Origin: Ignisphaera sp.
Lineage (GTDB): Archaea > Thermoproteota > Thermoprotei_A > Sulfolobales > Ignisphaeraceae
Length of the DNA: 34,275 nucleotides
Reading direction: 5' to 3'
Assembly: GCA_025058535.1 (NCBI GenBank)
Contig: JANXEL010000042.1
Coordinates: forward strand, 1 to 34,275
In this document: positions 16,863-25,301 of the stretch, in pieces
How the letters are laid out: every line of letters begins with the position of its first letter
How positions within the stretch are numbered: the first letter of the stretch is position 1
The notes under the pieces: generated by a model
Databases searched by the model: none
Seen by the model: only the letters and a program-made list of their open reading frames with translations
Told to the model about the DNA's origin: nothing
Made by a program: the position numbers and the translations under genes

Positions 16863-17520
16863 GTTCACCACCAAATTTTATCTCGCCACTCACCAGCAGG
16901 TACACCCTATCAGCAATTTCAAGAGCCCTATGAGCGTATTGCTCCACTAGCAGTATTGTTAAACCGAGTTTCTCCTTCAGTTCAACTACCTTTTCAAGAA
17001 CTTTCTTAACCATAATTGGAGCAAGATCTGTCGTAACTTCATCAAGTAGTACAACAGTAGGGCTTTTCATCATTGCTATCGCTATCGCTAGCATCCTTCT
17101 TTCACCACCGCTTAGAGTGCCAGCACGTCTGCCTAGAAATTCTTTGAGTCTCGGAAATAGTTCCAAGACCTCATTTTTCTTTTCTACATAATCACCTTTG
17201 TTCAGCTCGTGTGCAGCAAGTCTGAGGTTTTCCTCAACAGTTAAATCAGCAAATATATTGTTTGTCTGGGTAACATAGCCCACACCTCTCTTGGCTATTT
17301 TGTGAGGCTTTAGACCAGTAATATCACTACCATTTAGTAGAATTCTACCTTTAAATATGTCAGCAATACCGAATATACTGTTCAGGAGGGTTGTCTTACC
17401 CGCTCCATTAGGACCTATAATGGCTGTTATTTTGCTCCTCTCAGCTACCATGTTTATATTAAATAGAACATTTATCTTTCCGTAACCGGCGTACAGATTC
17501 TCTATTTGGATATGGGTCAG
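16807..17520 (-). CDS. livF: Branched-chain amino acid ABC transporter ATPase LivF, with a likely CTG start
   Basis: One of two ATPases of the amino-acid importer. Walker A is GPNGAGKTT, followed by Q-loop YVTQTNNIF, signature LSGGERRMLAIA, Walker B VVLLDEVTTDLAP and switch His position occupied in LLVEQYAHRALE (E-Q, as usual in LivF). The family N terminus, IQIENLYAGYGKINVLFNIN, is present in frame before the internal Met at 17451, but the open stretch back to TAG at 17526-17524 has no ATG, GTG or TTG. A CTG at 17520 stands six bases after GGGTGAG, which is also the end of livG. I therefore call a CTG start (237 residues). Walker B reads DEVT rather than the usual DEPT/DEPS. Confidence 0.88.
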   Translation of the reverse strand: MTHIQIENLYAGYGKINVLFNINMVAERSKITAIIGPNGAGKTTLLNSIFGIADIFKGRILLNGSDITGLKPHKIAKRGVGYVTQTNNIFADLTVEENLRLAAHELNKGDYVEKKNEVLELFPRLKEFLGRRAGTLSGGERRMLAIAIAMMKSPTVVLLDEVTTDLAPIMVKKVLEKVVELKEKLGLTILLVEQYAHRALEIADRVYLLVSGEIKFGGEPRELLKHEDLIGLYLGAV

Positions 17521-17527
17521 AGTCTAC

Positions 17528-18286
17528 TCACCCTAGATATACCTCGGCAACCCTTGGATTCTTTATAACGTCGTTTGGATTGCCTTCAGCTATAACTCTA
17601 CCTCTATCCATGACGTATACATAGTCAGCGTACTTCAATGCTATATCAACTCTATGCTCTATTACTAGGAGTGACACTCCTATCCCTTCCTTTATGGTTC
17701 TCAAATTTTCAAAAATCTTATTTGCGTACGATACATCGGTGCCACCTATAGGTTCGTCAAGTGCCAAGAGTTTTGCACCTGCAGCTAAGGCCCTCGCAAC
17801 CTCTAGCATCTTAAGCTGGCCTGCTCCAAGCTTATATGTTTCCCAATCCCAGTACCGCTCCAGTCCAACGACCTTAAGTATTCTAAAGGTTTTCTCAATA
17901 TTTTCGCATTCTTCCTTAAGCCATAGTTTCTTAAACAGAGATCTAAGTGGAGATTCACCACCACTTTTCATGGCAACAAGCACATTTTCGAGAACTGTAA
18001 GTGTTCTAAATGGCTGTGGTATTTGAAAGGATCTCACAAATCCGTAGCTGTAGATCCTATATGGTGGGAGTCCTGTGATATCGATTCCGTTAAATTCTAC
18101 TCTTCCATAGTCAGGTTTTAACACACCTGTACACACATTAACTAACGTTGTCTTACCTGCTCCATTAGGACCTATGAGCAGTGTTATGGTATTTTGTGGA
18201 ACTGCTAGAGAAACATTGTCTAAGGCAGTAAGACCACCAAATCTCTTTGTAATACCCTTCGTGACTAGTATTGGTGCCGACACCAA
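17528..18286 (-). CDS. livG: Branched-chain amino acid ABC transporter ATPase LivG
   Basis: The second ATPase of the amino-acid importer. It shows ITKRFGGLTALDNVSL, Walker A IGPNGAGKTTLVN, signature-region LGAGQLKMLEVARAL, Walker B LLALDEPIGGTD and VIEHRVDIAL with the switch His. FQIPQPFRTLTVLENV is the LivG-type segment after Walker A. The signature LGAGQ in place of LSGGQ is common in LivG. The frame is open from a TTG at 18322, but AGGTGA stands seven bases before the TTG at 18286, which I prefer (252 residues). Its stop forms part of the ribosome binding site of livF. A TATA-like stretch lies upstream, so it may have its own promoter besides read-through from the binding-protein gene. Confidence 0.9.
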   Translation of the reverse strand: MVSAPILVTKGITKRFGGLTALDNVSLAVPQNTITLLIGPNGAGKTTLVNVCTGVLKPDYGRVEFNGIDITGLPPYRIYSYGFVRSFQIPQPFRTLTVLENVLVAMKSGGESPLRSLFKKLWLKEECENIEKTFRILKVVGLERYWDWETYKLGAGQLKMLEVARALAAGAKLLALDEPIGGTDVSYANKIFENLRTIKEGIGVSLLVIEHRVDIALKYADYVYVMDRGRVIAEGNPNDVIKNPRVAEVYLG

Positions 18287-18342
18287 CGAATGTTCACCTA
18301 CTTGTTCACTATCTGTGTTCAAATGGTGAATTAAGAAGATTT

Positions 18343-18360
18343 AAAAATTTAAAAAGTTTT
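18343..18360 (-). promoter_or_regulatory. Candidate TATA element before livG
   Basis: The minus strand reads TAAAACTTTTTAAATTTTTAA in this stretch, with TTTTTAAA as a TATA-like core. It predicts a transcript start around 18320-18325, about 35 bases before the preferred livG start. The stretch is simply A/T-rich, so confidence is low. Confidence 0.3.
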
Positions 18361-18446
18361 ATGCTTCATGAAGGGAAATAAGATTTTAAAAATTGTATGG
18401 AGTTGTACAGCGAATAAGTGTTTTTGGGTTGGTATATCGAAATTCA

Positions 18447-19751
18447 TCAGTAGATTACTAACTTACCCCCTATATAGCCCCCTATGTCTTTCCACAGATA
18501 CTTTCCACCCTCCTCAACTACAGCTGCTATTACGTAGTCGGTTGATGCTCTATCACCATTCTCGTCCAGGGTGATGTAGCCAGAGACGCCGATAAAGTTG
18601 TTTAGAATTGGTATAATGTTGAATCTTATAGCTTCACCATCGTACGAACCGACATTGTTTATAGTTAATGCTACAGCCCACACTATATCATATGTAAAGT
18701 AGGCGTATGGTATTGGATCAACACCACCTATCCTATTCATAAGACGCCTTCTGAATGATTCCTTTATCGGTGACTCTCCAGTTGCTGTCATTGTGTTCCA
18801 GAATTCTATTCTAGCCGTAAATTCAGCAAGTCTAGGATCTTCAACAAGTTTACCTGAACCGTATGTTCCGTCAGAACCCTGCCATTTAACTTGTGATAGC
18901 TCTGGATAGTTAACAGCCTCTGTGAATATACTTGCAATTTCTTCAAAGCTTATAGCCAAAATACCGACCTTCTCTCTCCCGTATCTGGCTATATAATCCC
19001 TCGTAATACTGGCTAACCTTGAAACCTCGACAGAGAACTCCTTTGCCTCTGGAGCATACCTAATACCATCGTCAAAACCACAAGGCTCTCCACTAGCTCT
19101 ACAGATCTTTACAAATTCAGCCTTGGTATAGTTGAGAAGTCCATCACCCCATGTATCGCCTCTCCATATTGGTATAACATACCTCACCCCTCTTTCCCAC
19201 AGAATATGAGCTATTGCAACACCCTGGTACTTATCAGGTGCCGTAAATCTAAGGACAAAATCATTGGGGAGAGCGAGTTCCATAGATGTAGAGCTTTGTG
19301 ATATTATTACTACTTTACGTTCATTTGCATAGTCTCTGATGGCCTTTACCTCACTACTTGCCATTGGTCCTACAACAACTTTTACCCCACGTCCGATAAG
19401 AGTCATAAATTTGTCTACAGCCAGTTTTGGATCCACAGCAGTATCTTCAACAAATGGTTTAAGCCTCCACGGTTTACCCATAGCAGCAAGCCATGAGTTG
19501 ACATCCTCTACAGCCATCATAAATGCCTCCTGGCACATCTTACCATATGTTGCTAAGGCACCAGTTAGAGGGAGTAGAGCACCTATTGGCACATCACCTG
19601 AAAGACCGACGGCTGTAGGAGCTGTAGTAGTGACGGTTTGGGTTATTGTTACCGTAGCTGCGGGGGCAGTAGGTCTTGGTACTGCATAGCCAGCCACTAC
19701 TCCTATTAGGAGGGCTATTACAATGAGTATTATTGTTATAGAGATCTTCAC
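18447..19751 (-). CDS. Branched-chain/amino-acid ABC transporter substrate-binding protein (LivK-like)
   Basis: This 434-residue protein is the external ligand-binding subunit of the Liv-type importer. Residues about 3-23 are hydrophobic (signal or anchor), followed by a Thr/Pro/Ala-rich linker to about residue 48. The mature part begins VPIGALLPLTGALATYGK, the type I periplasmic-binding (Peripla_BP_6) start, and contains VVVGPMASSEVKAIRDYANERKVVIISQSSTS and YVIPIWRGDTWGDGLLN. The GTG at 19751 is preceded by GGGGTGATG at good spacing. It heads the minus-strand unit binding protein-livG-livF and is divergent from the permeases. Ligand identity is unknown; amino acids fit the surroundings, amides or urea are alternatives. 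Confidence 0.88.
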   Translation of the reverse strand: MKISITIILIVIALLIGVVAGYAVPRPTAPAATVTITQTVTTTAPTAVGLSGDVPIGALLPLTGALATYGKMCQEAFMMAVEDVNSWLAAMGKPWRLKPFVEDTAVDPKLAVDKFMTLIGRGVKVVVGPMASSEVKAIRDYANERKVVIISQSSTSMELALPNDFVLRFTAPDKYQGVAIAHILWERGVRYVIPIWRGDTWGDGLLNYTKAEFVKICRASGEPCGFDDGIRYAPEAKEFSVEVSRLASITRDYIARYGREKVGILAISFEEIASIFTEAVNYPELSQVKWQGSDGTYGSGKLVEDPRLAEFTARIEFWNTMTATGESPIKESFRRRLMNRIGGVDPIPYAYFTYDIVWAVALTINNVGSYDGEAIRFNIIPILNNFIGVSGYITLDENGDRASTDYVIAAVVEEGGKYLWKDIGGYIGGKLVIY

Positions 19752-19776
19752 TAATGCATCACCCCATATTTAATAA

Positions 19777-19872
19777 GGTATAAATATAGTTGAGCGGTAT
19801 AAATATTTATTTGACACTCTGTAAAGTATCAATGGATATCAATGTGGTAATATTTTTAATAAAGTATTTAAA
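19777..19872. promoter_or_regulatory. Divergent promoter region of the amino-acid importer
   Basis: The 11-mer GGTATAAATAT occurs twice in direct order, at 19777-19787 and 19796-19806, period 19. Read on the minus strand the second copy is part of a strong TATA element (AAATAAATATTTATACC) with a predicted start near 19776, leaving room for the ribosome binding site of the binding-protein gene. For the plus-strand permeases, TATTTAAA at 19865-19872 is a possible TATA box with a leader of about 55 bases. ACACTC occurs at 19814-19819. Function of the repeated element is not known. Confidence 0.5.
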
Positions 19873-19950
19873 CCAACCCTAAAAATTCACCTAATCTGAG
19901 AAGATAAGAACTAAGGATGCTATAAGTGATCACTATAGGTGCTGGATAGC

Positions 19951-20859
19951 ATGCTGGCAATACTGTTTAGCTCTATAACGTATGCAGCAATACTAGGTAT
20001 AGGATGTGCATCCATAACACTCCTCTATGCATCTACAAGAACATTCAACTTTGCTCACGCATCAATGATTAGCTGGGGATTCTACATAGTTTTTGTACTA
20101 TATAAATTCTTCGGGTACATACCATACTTATATGTACCCATAGCCGCATTGATCGCAGCTGCATTTGGTATCCTCATATACTATTTTGTAATAAGGAGGC
20201 TGTTGGATGTGGGTGCTTCTGAGATAACCCTTATGATGGTCACCCTAGGTGTGGATTTGATACTGTTTGCAGTTCTCAATATGTTTGTTGATATTCTGAA
20301 GAGAGGTTTTGGAATTGATGCTACTAAGATAAATATTGTGTTGACAGACCCAATTGTAGTGAGAATTTGGGGCACACCTATAAAGTACATCCATATAATT
20401 TCAATAGTCAGTGCTATAGTTATAGTAGTAGTGCTACACCTGTTCCTAACTAGAACCAACCTAGGCATAGCCATGAGGGCCTCCATAGAGAATCCAACTC
20501 TCGCCTCAATTCTTGGAATAGATGTTAATACGGTATACCTCTTTTCGTGGTTTATAGGAGGACTGCTCGCAGGGTTATCAGGAGGACTTCTGGTGCTATT
20601 TATGGAGGGTACTACAACCGTAGGTTTTGATATTGTCGTGTTCTACTTTGCAGGATCTATAGTCGGAGGGCTCTACAGTATATACGGTGGTCTGCTAGGT
20701 GGCGTTCTTGTTGGTTTTAGTGAAAGATTTTTAACATTTCTACTATCTTATTGGATCCCGGATATTATTGCATACAGATTCGCTATACCTATGGTAATGT
20801 TAGTTGCAACACTCCTGATATATCCTAAAGGATTAGCAGGTCTGGTGAAGAGGGTATGA
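19951..20859 (+). CDS. livH: Branched-chain amino acid ABC transporter permease LivH
   Basis: This membrane protein of about 302 residues is one of the two permeases of the importer. It has about eight hydrophobic segments and the LivH-type pieces LYASTRTFNFAHASMISWGFY (cut here to the family pattern GxxNFAHA) and NLGIAMRASIENPTLASILGIDVN, the cytoplasmic coupling loop. The ATG at 19951 lies nine bases after AGGTG; a GTG at 19939 lies within that same element. Its stop overlaps the livM start (ATGA), so both permeases are made together. It is transcribed away from the binding protein and the two ATPases. Confidence 0.9.
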   Translation: MLAILFSSITYAAILGIGCASITLLYASTRTFNFAHASMISWGFYIVFVLYKFFGYIPYLYVPIAALIAAAFGILIYYFVIRRLLDVGASEITLMMVTLGVDLILFAVLNMFVDILKRGFGIDATKINIVLTDPIVVRIWGTPIKYIHIISIVSAIVIVVVLHLFLTRTNLGIAMRASIENPTLASILGIDVNTVYLFSWFIGGLLAGLSGGLLVLFMEGTTTVGFDIVVFYFAGSIVGGLYSIYGGLLGGVLVGFSERFLTFLLSYWIPDIIAYRFAIPMVMLVATLLIYPKGLAGLVKRV

Positions 20860-21893
20860 GTTTAGAGTATCTAGCTATAAACTTTGGAATTGGGGCAATT
20901 CTAGCATTAAGTCTAAATATAGAGGTTGGGTTTACTGGCATACCGCAGTTCGGTAGGGTTATGGCTGCTCTAGTTGGTGCCCTTGCAGCAGGTGGATTAA
21001 TGAGTAGAATTGCGGCAGCAATATTCGGGCTTCCCTGGGGGGCAGAGTATGCTGAGAATAGTGCAAGATATGCTACGGTTATCAATTCTGCCTTAGCGGT
21101 CAATCCATTAACAGCAGTAGCACTGCTGCTAGTGACACTAATCCTGGCCATAGTTCTAGGTGCTATAGTAGGGTATGCAACGGCATTTCCTGCTTTGAGA
21201 CTTCGAGAAGCCTATCTAGGTATAACGCTACTCTCATTTGGCGAAATACTGAGGAGCATACTCTACAACTATACACCTCTAATTGGTGGTACAAAGGGTC
21301 TCAGCATACCAGATGTTTTTAGATTCCTACATGGCTTCAGATCACAGTCGGCTATAATATTCATACTATTTGTGGTTATACTAATGCTAGCCATTGCTGA
21401 GAGGATTAATAGATCTCCGCTTGGAAGGGTCATGAAAGCCGTAAGGGATTCCGAGCTTGCTGCAGAAGTTTATGGAAAGGATATAGGGAATATAAGAGCG
21501 TATGCATTGATAATTGGTTCAGCAATGGCTTCCGTGGCTGGAGCACTCTACGCACTCTTTACACAGACTATCTATGCATACCAGTTTTCACGTTATGAGT
21601 TTACTTTCCTACCATGGGCGTACATAATGCTTGGCGGTGTAGGTAATAATATTGGGGTTGTTCTAGGAACACTACTCTTTTCATCTGCTAGAATGATTAT
21701 AGTAATCTATAAGTATGAAATATCAGCAGTAATACCTGTGGATCCTGTTTGGCTCGAGTACCTTCTAACCGGTGTGGTATTGGTTCTGGTTACAAAGTTT
21801 AGACCGAAAGGACTCCTACCTGAGAGACCGGCGTTTACATTATCTAGGAGAGCTATTGAGAGTATTAGTAGGAAGGCTGGGAGTAGCGGGTGA
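20856..21893 (+). CDS. livM: Branched-chain amino acid ABC transporter permease LivM
   Basis: This 345-residue protein is the second permease. It has the LivM pattern: NIEVGFTGIPQFGRVMA in the first part (LivM proteins usually have G...GxxSLG here), ALRLREAYLGITLLSFGEILR, GTKGLSIPD and the cytoplasmic loop SPLGRVMKAVRDSELAAEVYGKDI that contacts the ATPases. Its ATG overlaps the livH stop by four bases. The 3' end overlaps the convergent ACT-protein gene by 29 bases. Confidence 0.9.
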   Translation: MSLEYLAINFGIGAILALSLNIEVGFTGIPQFGRVMAALVGALAAGGLMSRIAAAIFGLPWGAEYAENSARYATVINSALAVNPLTAVALLLVTLILAIVLGAIVGYATAFPALRLREAYLGITLLSFGEILRSILYNYTPLIGGTKGLSIPDVFRFLHGFRSQSAIIFILFVVILMLAIAERINRSPLGRVMKAVRDSELAAEVYGKDIGNIRAYALIIGSAMASVAGALYALFTQTIYAYQFSRYEFTFLPWAYIMLGGVGNNIGVVLGTLLFSSARMIIVIYKYEISAVIPVDPVWLEYLLTGVVLVLVTKFRPKGLLPERPAFTLSRRAIESISRKAGSSG

Positions 21894-22602
21894 CCCTATC
21901 TTCAACTTGTAGGGCTCTCTTTGCAGCATCTATATATCTCATCAAGACGTTGAACGCTCGTTGGACGTCATCCTTGGATACAATAATAATCGTATCTGTA
22001 TAGCACGACTCTATGTGTATTATGTTTATTGAGTTTTGCGCAAGTATGTTTGACACATACGCTATCACACCCGGGGTGTACATTATGGCTTCAGGGCTCA
22101 CAACAACTATAGCGGCCTGATCCCTCTGAACATATATAACATCATTGCTATCTACACTCTTAAGAAATTCTTCGGTGGTATCATTATCCAATACTACGGT
22201 TGCAGTTGTGATGCTCTGCATGACGGCTATAAATCTTGATTTCATAGCAAGCTTAACAAGTAGAGGCATAGATGCGTGGAAGGCTCTACTTCTTATGGTT
22301 GTGATTGATATTCCCATTCTTAGCTCGACCGACGATTTTGCCAATATAGCTAGAACTTCCTTGCTGTATGTGCGCCTCTCATCCATAAGCTTATACGCAT
22401 ATCTTATTAAGGCCATCTTTATCGACTCTATAGGAACATCACGGCCGACAACTTGCGATACCAACGGCTTTAGCTTCCTGGCAAGTCTAGTAAAATTGAC
22501 TATTTCTCTACTTATACACTGCTGAAGGATTGGATCGCCTGAGACAACCTCGTACACTGTCTGCGATATGGAAGACATAGTTGCATCTGTAACAATAATC
22601 AT
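21865..22602 (-). CDS. Stand-alone ACT-domain protein, probable regulator of amino-acid metabolism
   Basis: This 245-residue soluble protein has a mainly helical N-terminal half (about 1-105, with a stretch ARKLKPLVSQVVGRDVPIESIKMALIRYAYKL) and a C-terminal half of two ACT-like units: about 108-150 (LRMGISITTI to ATVVLDN) and about 165-230 (AAIVVVSPEAIMYTPGVIAYVSNILAQNSINIIHIES), the latter close to the aspartate-kinase type of ACT. No catalytic domain is seen. It stands alone on the minus strand between the importer and argG, so an amino-acid sensing role is likely but inferred. A second ATG at codon 9 (22578) may be the true start; no ribosome binding site is seen and a TATA-like stretch is at 22611-22622. 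Confidence 0.7.
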   Translation of the reverse strand: MIIVTDATMSSISQTVYEVVSGDPILQQCISREIVNFTRLARKLKPLVSQVVGRDVPIESIKMALIRYAYKLMDERRTYSKEVLAILAKSSVELRMGISITTIRSRAFHASMPLLVKLAMKSRFIAVMQSITTATVVLDNDTTEEFLKSVDSNDVIYVQRDQAAIVVVSPEAIMYTPGVIAYVSNILAQNSINIIHIESCYTDTIIIVSKDDVQRAFNVLMRYIDAAKRALQVEDRVTRYSQPSY

Positions 22603-22649
22603 GCTAGCCAGTAATATATGTATCGGTAGCTGGAAAAAGGTGTTATCTG

Positions 22650-22668
22650 TATATACACTCTATATAAT
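22650..22668 (+). promoter_or_regulatory. argG promoter with inverted repeat like that of lysW
   Basis: TATATACACTCTATATA (22650-22666) is a 17-bp inverted repeat with six-base arms TATATA around CACTC. It overlaps the likely TATA box (CTCTATATAAT, 22658-22668), whose position predicts transcription starting close to the argG GTG at 22686. The lysW promoter has the same arrangement (13479-13495). On the minus strand the GTATATAC part could serve the ACT gene. Confidence 0.5.
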
Positions 22669-22685
22669 GTATGCAGGTGTAGACT

Positions 22686-23876
22686 GTGAAAGTAGTACTG
22701 GCATATTCAGGAGGTTTGGATACATCAACAATACTAGTGCTTCTAAAGAAGAAATACAATGCTGATGTGATAACGGTAACAGTAGATGTTGGTCAGGAAG
22801 ATGAGCTTAGAGATGTTGAGGAGAGAGCCTATCAACTTGGAGCATCAAAACACTACACGGTAGACACTAAGGATGTTTTTGTTGAGGAGTACATTTACAG
22901 TGCTATAAAGGCAAACGCGTTATATGAGGGCAAGTATCCTCTCGGAACAGCATTGGCGAGACCGTTGATAGCTAAGAAGGTAGCTGAGATCGCTATTGCT
23001 GAAGGTGCGGATGCTGTTGCACACGGCTGTACGGGTAAGGGTAACGATCAGATAAGATTTGATGTGACATTAAAGGCGTATCTAAAGCCCGATATAAAGA
23101 TAATCGCACCTGTTAGGGAGTTGAAGCTGACAAGAAGTGAAAACATTAAAATACTAACAGAGTATGGATTCAAAGTGCCTGAAAGCCATAAGAAGTATAG
23201 TATCGATGAGAATATCTGGAGCAGAAGTATAGAGGGTGGTGAACTAGATGATCCATATAGAGAGCCGTCTGAAGAAGTATTTTCATGGACAGTATCGCCT
23301 GAGAAGGCTCCTGATAAACCATTGTATCTAGATATAGAGTTTGAGAAGGGAGTTCCTACGAAGGTTAATGGAGTGAGGCTATACGGTGCTAAACTTATAA
23401 AGCTTCTCAATACTGATATAGGATCGCATGGATATGGTAGAATCGACCTTATAGAGAGTAGGGTTATTGGGCTGAAGAGTAGAGAGGTTTACGAAGCTCC
23501 AGCAGCACTAGCGTTGATAGAAGCCCATCAGGATCTAGAGAGAATGGTTTTAACACCTAGGGAGCTCAGGTTTAAGAGGCTGGTTGATGAGATGTGGTGT
23601 GACCTCGTGTACCAAGGACTGTGGATAGATCCAATGATGGAGCACCTTAATTCGGTCATTGATTCCATAAACAGATTCGTGAGTGGTACCGTGAGAATTA
23701 AGGTATACAAAGGCAGCCTCCGTATTGTTGGTAGGACGAGTCCCTACTCTCTATACTCCCAGGAACTTATAGACTATAATAGAGGCTGGTATCCATCGGA
23801 TGCGGAGGCCAGAGGATTTATAACCGCCCACAGCTTCTACGCATTGACCGCTCATAAAGTTAGGGATAAGAATTGA
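22686..23876 (+). CDS. argG: Argininosuccinate synthase
   Basis: The enzyme joins citrulline and aspartate with ATP to give argininosuccinate. The P-loop AYSGGLDTSTILVLL is at residues 6-20, then ALARPLIAKK, AHGCTGKGNDQIRFD, SIDENIWSRSIEGGELDDP and YEAPAALALIEAHQDLE, all standard ArgG blocks. The length, 396 residues, is normal. The GTG start is either near-leaderless or served by AGGTG nine bases before. It heads argG-argH-carA-carB and shares its upstream region with the divergent ACT-protein gene. Confidence 0.96.
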   Translation: MKVVLAYSGGLDTSTILVLLKKKYNADVITVTVDVGQEDELRDVEERAYQLGASKHYTVDTKDVFVEEYIYSAIKANALYEGKYPLGTALARPLIAKKVAEIAIAEGADAVAHGCTGKGNDQIRFDVTLKAYLKPDIKIIAPVRELKLTRSENIKILTEYGFKVPESHKKYSIDENIWSRSIEGGELDDPYREPSEEVFSWTVSPEKAPDKPLYLDIEFEKGVPTKVNGVRLYGAKLIKLLNTDIGSHGYGRIDLIESRVIGLKSREVYEAPAALALIEAHQDLERMVLTPRELRFKRLVDEMWCDLVYQGLWIDPMMEHLNSVIDSINRFVSGTVRIKVYKGSLRIVGRTSPYSLYSQELIDYNRGWYPSDAEARGFITAHSFYALTAHKVRDKN

Positions 23877-25291
23877 CGATCAGGTATCGCACATTCCTGG
23901 GAGACTCGAAAAATTTTATTGAGAATTACACTACGAGCCTCGAATTTGATAGAAAGCTAGCTAAGTATGCGGCCATGGTTATGCTGGCCCATGTAAAAGC
24001 TCTTGAAGGCGGTGGCTACATACCTAAAGACTATGTGCAGAGTATAGTAAACGAACTAGTAGATGTCATAAAAACAGATGGTGAAAAGATATACAAGTGG
24101 ATTGAAGAGAGAAAGATGAGGTTCGAGGACATCTTTGAAGCAATAGAATCCTACCTCTATGACAGAGTAGATGGTGGTGCTGGGTACATAGCTTTAGGTA
24201 GAAGTAGAAATGATCATGTCGCTGCGGTGCTAAGACTATATGCGAGAGACGCCCTCCATATAATCCTCAGCAATTTAATAGATTTGAGAAAGGCTTTATT
24301 GGAGAAAGCATCCGAGTACAGAAACACTATATTTCCATTTTTTACACACCAACAGCTGGCGCAGTGTGGTAGTGCAGCGCTATACTTTCTGTCATATGAG
24401 CACACGCTATCTGTATCGTGGAGGCATCTAACACATTTGCATGATATGCTCTCTGAAAATCCTCTAGGTTCAGGTGCTGCAGCTGGTACCATGGTTCCTC
24501 TAGATATAGGGGTGCTCTCAAGATACCTATGCTTTAATCAGGAAGTGCTGCCTCCATACTATGCCACAGGTTCTCGACAGTTTCTCCTACTTATGACTTT
24601 CGGCATAGTGTCGATTTTGAGTGAATTAAGCAGAATGGCTGAGGATCTATTATTTATAAACAGTGTCATTCCATACGCTATCGAGTTTCCAGTTGAGCAT
24701 ATAGCAACGAGCAGCATCATGCCGCATAAAAGGAACCTAGTAACGCTGGAGATTGCAAGGGCTAAGATCTCTAATATCGTAGGACTACACAATTCAATGA
24801 TATCAATATACAAATCCATACCCTACGGCTACAATTTGGATCTTCAGGAGATGAATAGAATATTTATGGATATAATCAACAGTGCCACCGCCACGATAGA
24901 GATATTCACTGATGTTATCCGGGGGATTAGGATAGATGAGAATAGGATTCTGAAGTACGTTGAGGATAAGCCATGTTGGAGCAGCGATGTTGTAGAGTAT
25001 ATTGCAATGAAAAAGAGTAGACCGGTTAGAGAGGTGTATTATCAGATCGCTAAACAGTTAAAGAACTGCAGTCAAAATGGTGAAGCTCTATCGAAAATTC
25101 TACTTGGTGTTGGTATTCAACCTAATAATATATGGAACCTCATAAGAAATAAACCAGTTGAGGTGTACATTAAGAAGATGATTGAAGGAGCATGGAGAGT
25201 GCTTGAAGAGGATAAGAAGCTGGTTAGAGACATTTTAGAGAGTATAGAGGGTTGTAGGGTAGAGCTTATAAGCGGGAGCAACAAAGTCTAG
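23873..25291 (+). CDS. argH: Argininosuccinate lyase
   Basis: The enzyme splits argininosuccinate into arginine and fumarate. Motifs: GRSRNDHVAAVLRLYARD (substrate site), THQQLAQ, PLGSGAAAGT and the fumarase/lyase signature SSIMPHKRN near residue 282, where the usual Gly before SS is Thr (ATSSIMPHKRN). The length of 472 residues is normal. The TTG start overlaps the argG stop by four bases, so translation is coupled. The N terminus lacks the common LWGGRF piece of bacterial ArgH, having YRTFLGDSKNF instead. Confidence 0.94.
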   Translation: MTIRYRTFLGDSKNFIENYTTSLEFDRKLAKYAAMVMLAHVKALEGGGYIPKDYVQSIVNELVDVIKTDGEKIYKWIEERKMRFEDIFEAIESYLYDRVDGGAGYIALGRSRNDHVAAVLRLYARDALHIILSNLIDLRKALLEKASEYRNTIFPFFTHQQLAQCGSAALYFLSYEHTLSVSWRHLTHLHDMLSENPLGSGAAAGTMVPLDIGVLSRYLCFNQEVLPPYYATGSRQFLLLMTFGIVSILSELSRMAEDLLFINSVIPYAIEFPVEHIATSSIMPHKRNLVTLEIARAKISNIVGLHNSMISIYKSIPYGYNLDLQEMNRIFMDIINSATATIEIFTDVIRGIRIDENRILKYVEDKPCWSSDVVEYIAMKKSRPVREVYYQIAKQLKNCSQNGEALSKILLGVGIQPNNIWNLIRNKPVEVYIKKMIEGAWRVLEEDKKLVRDILESIEGCRVELISGSNKV

Positions 25292-25301
25292 GTGAGGGTC
25301 T

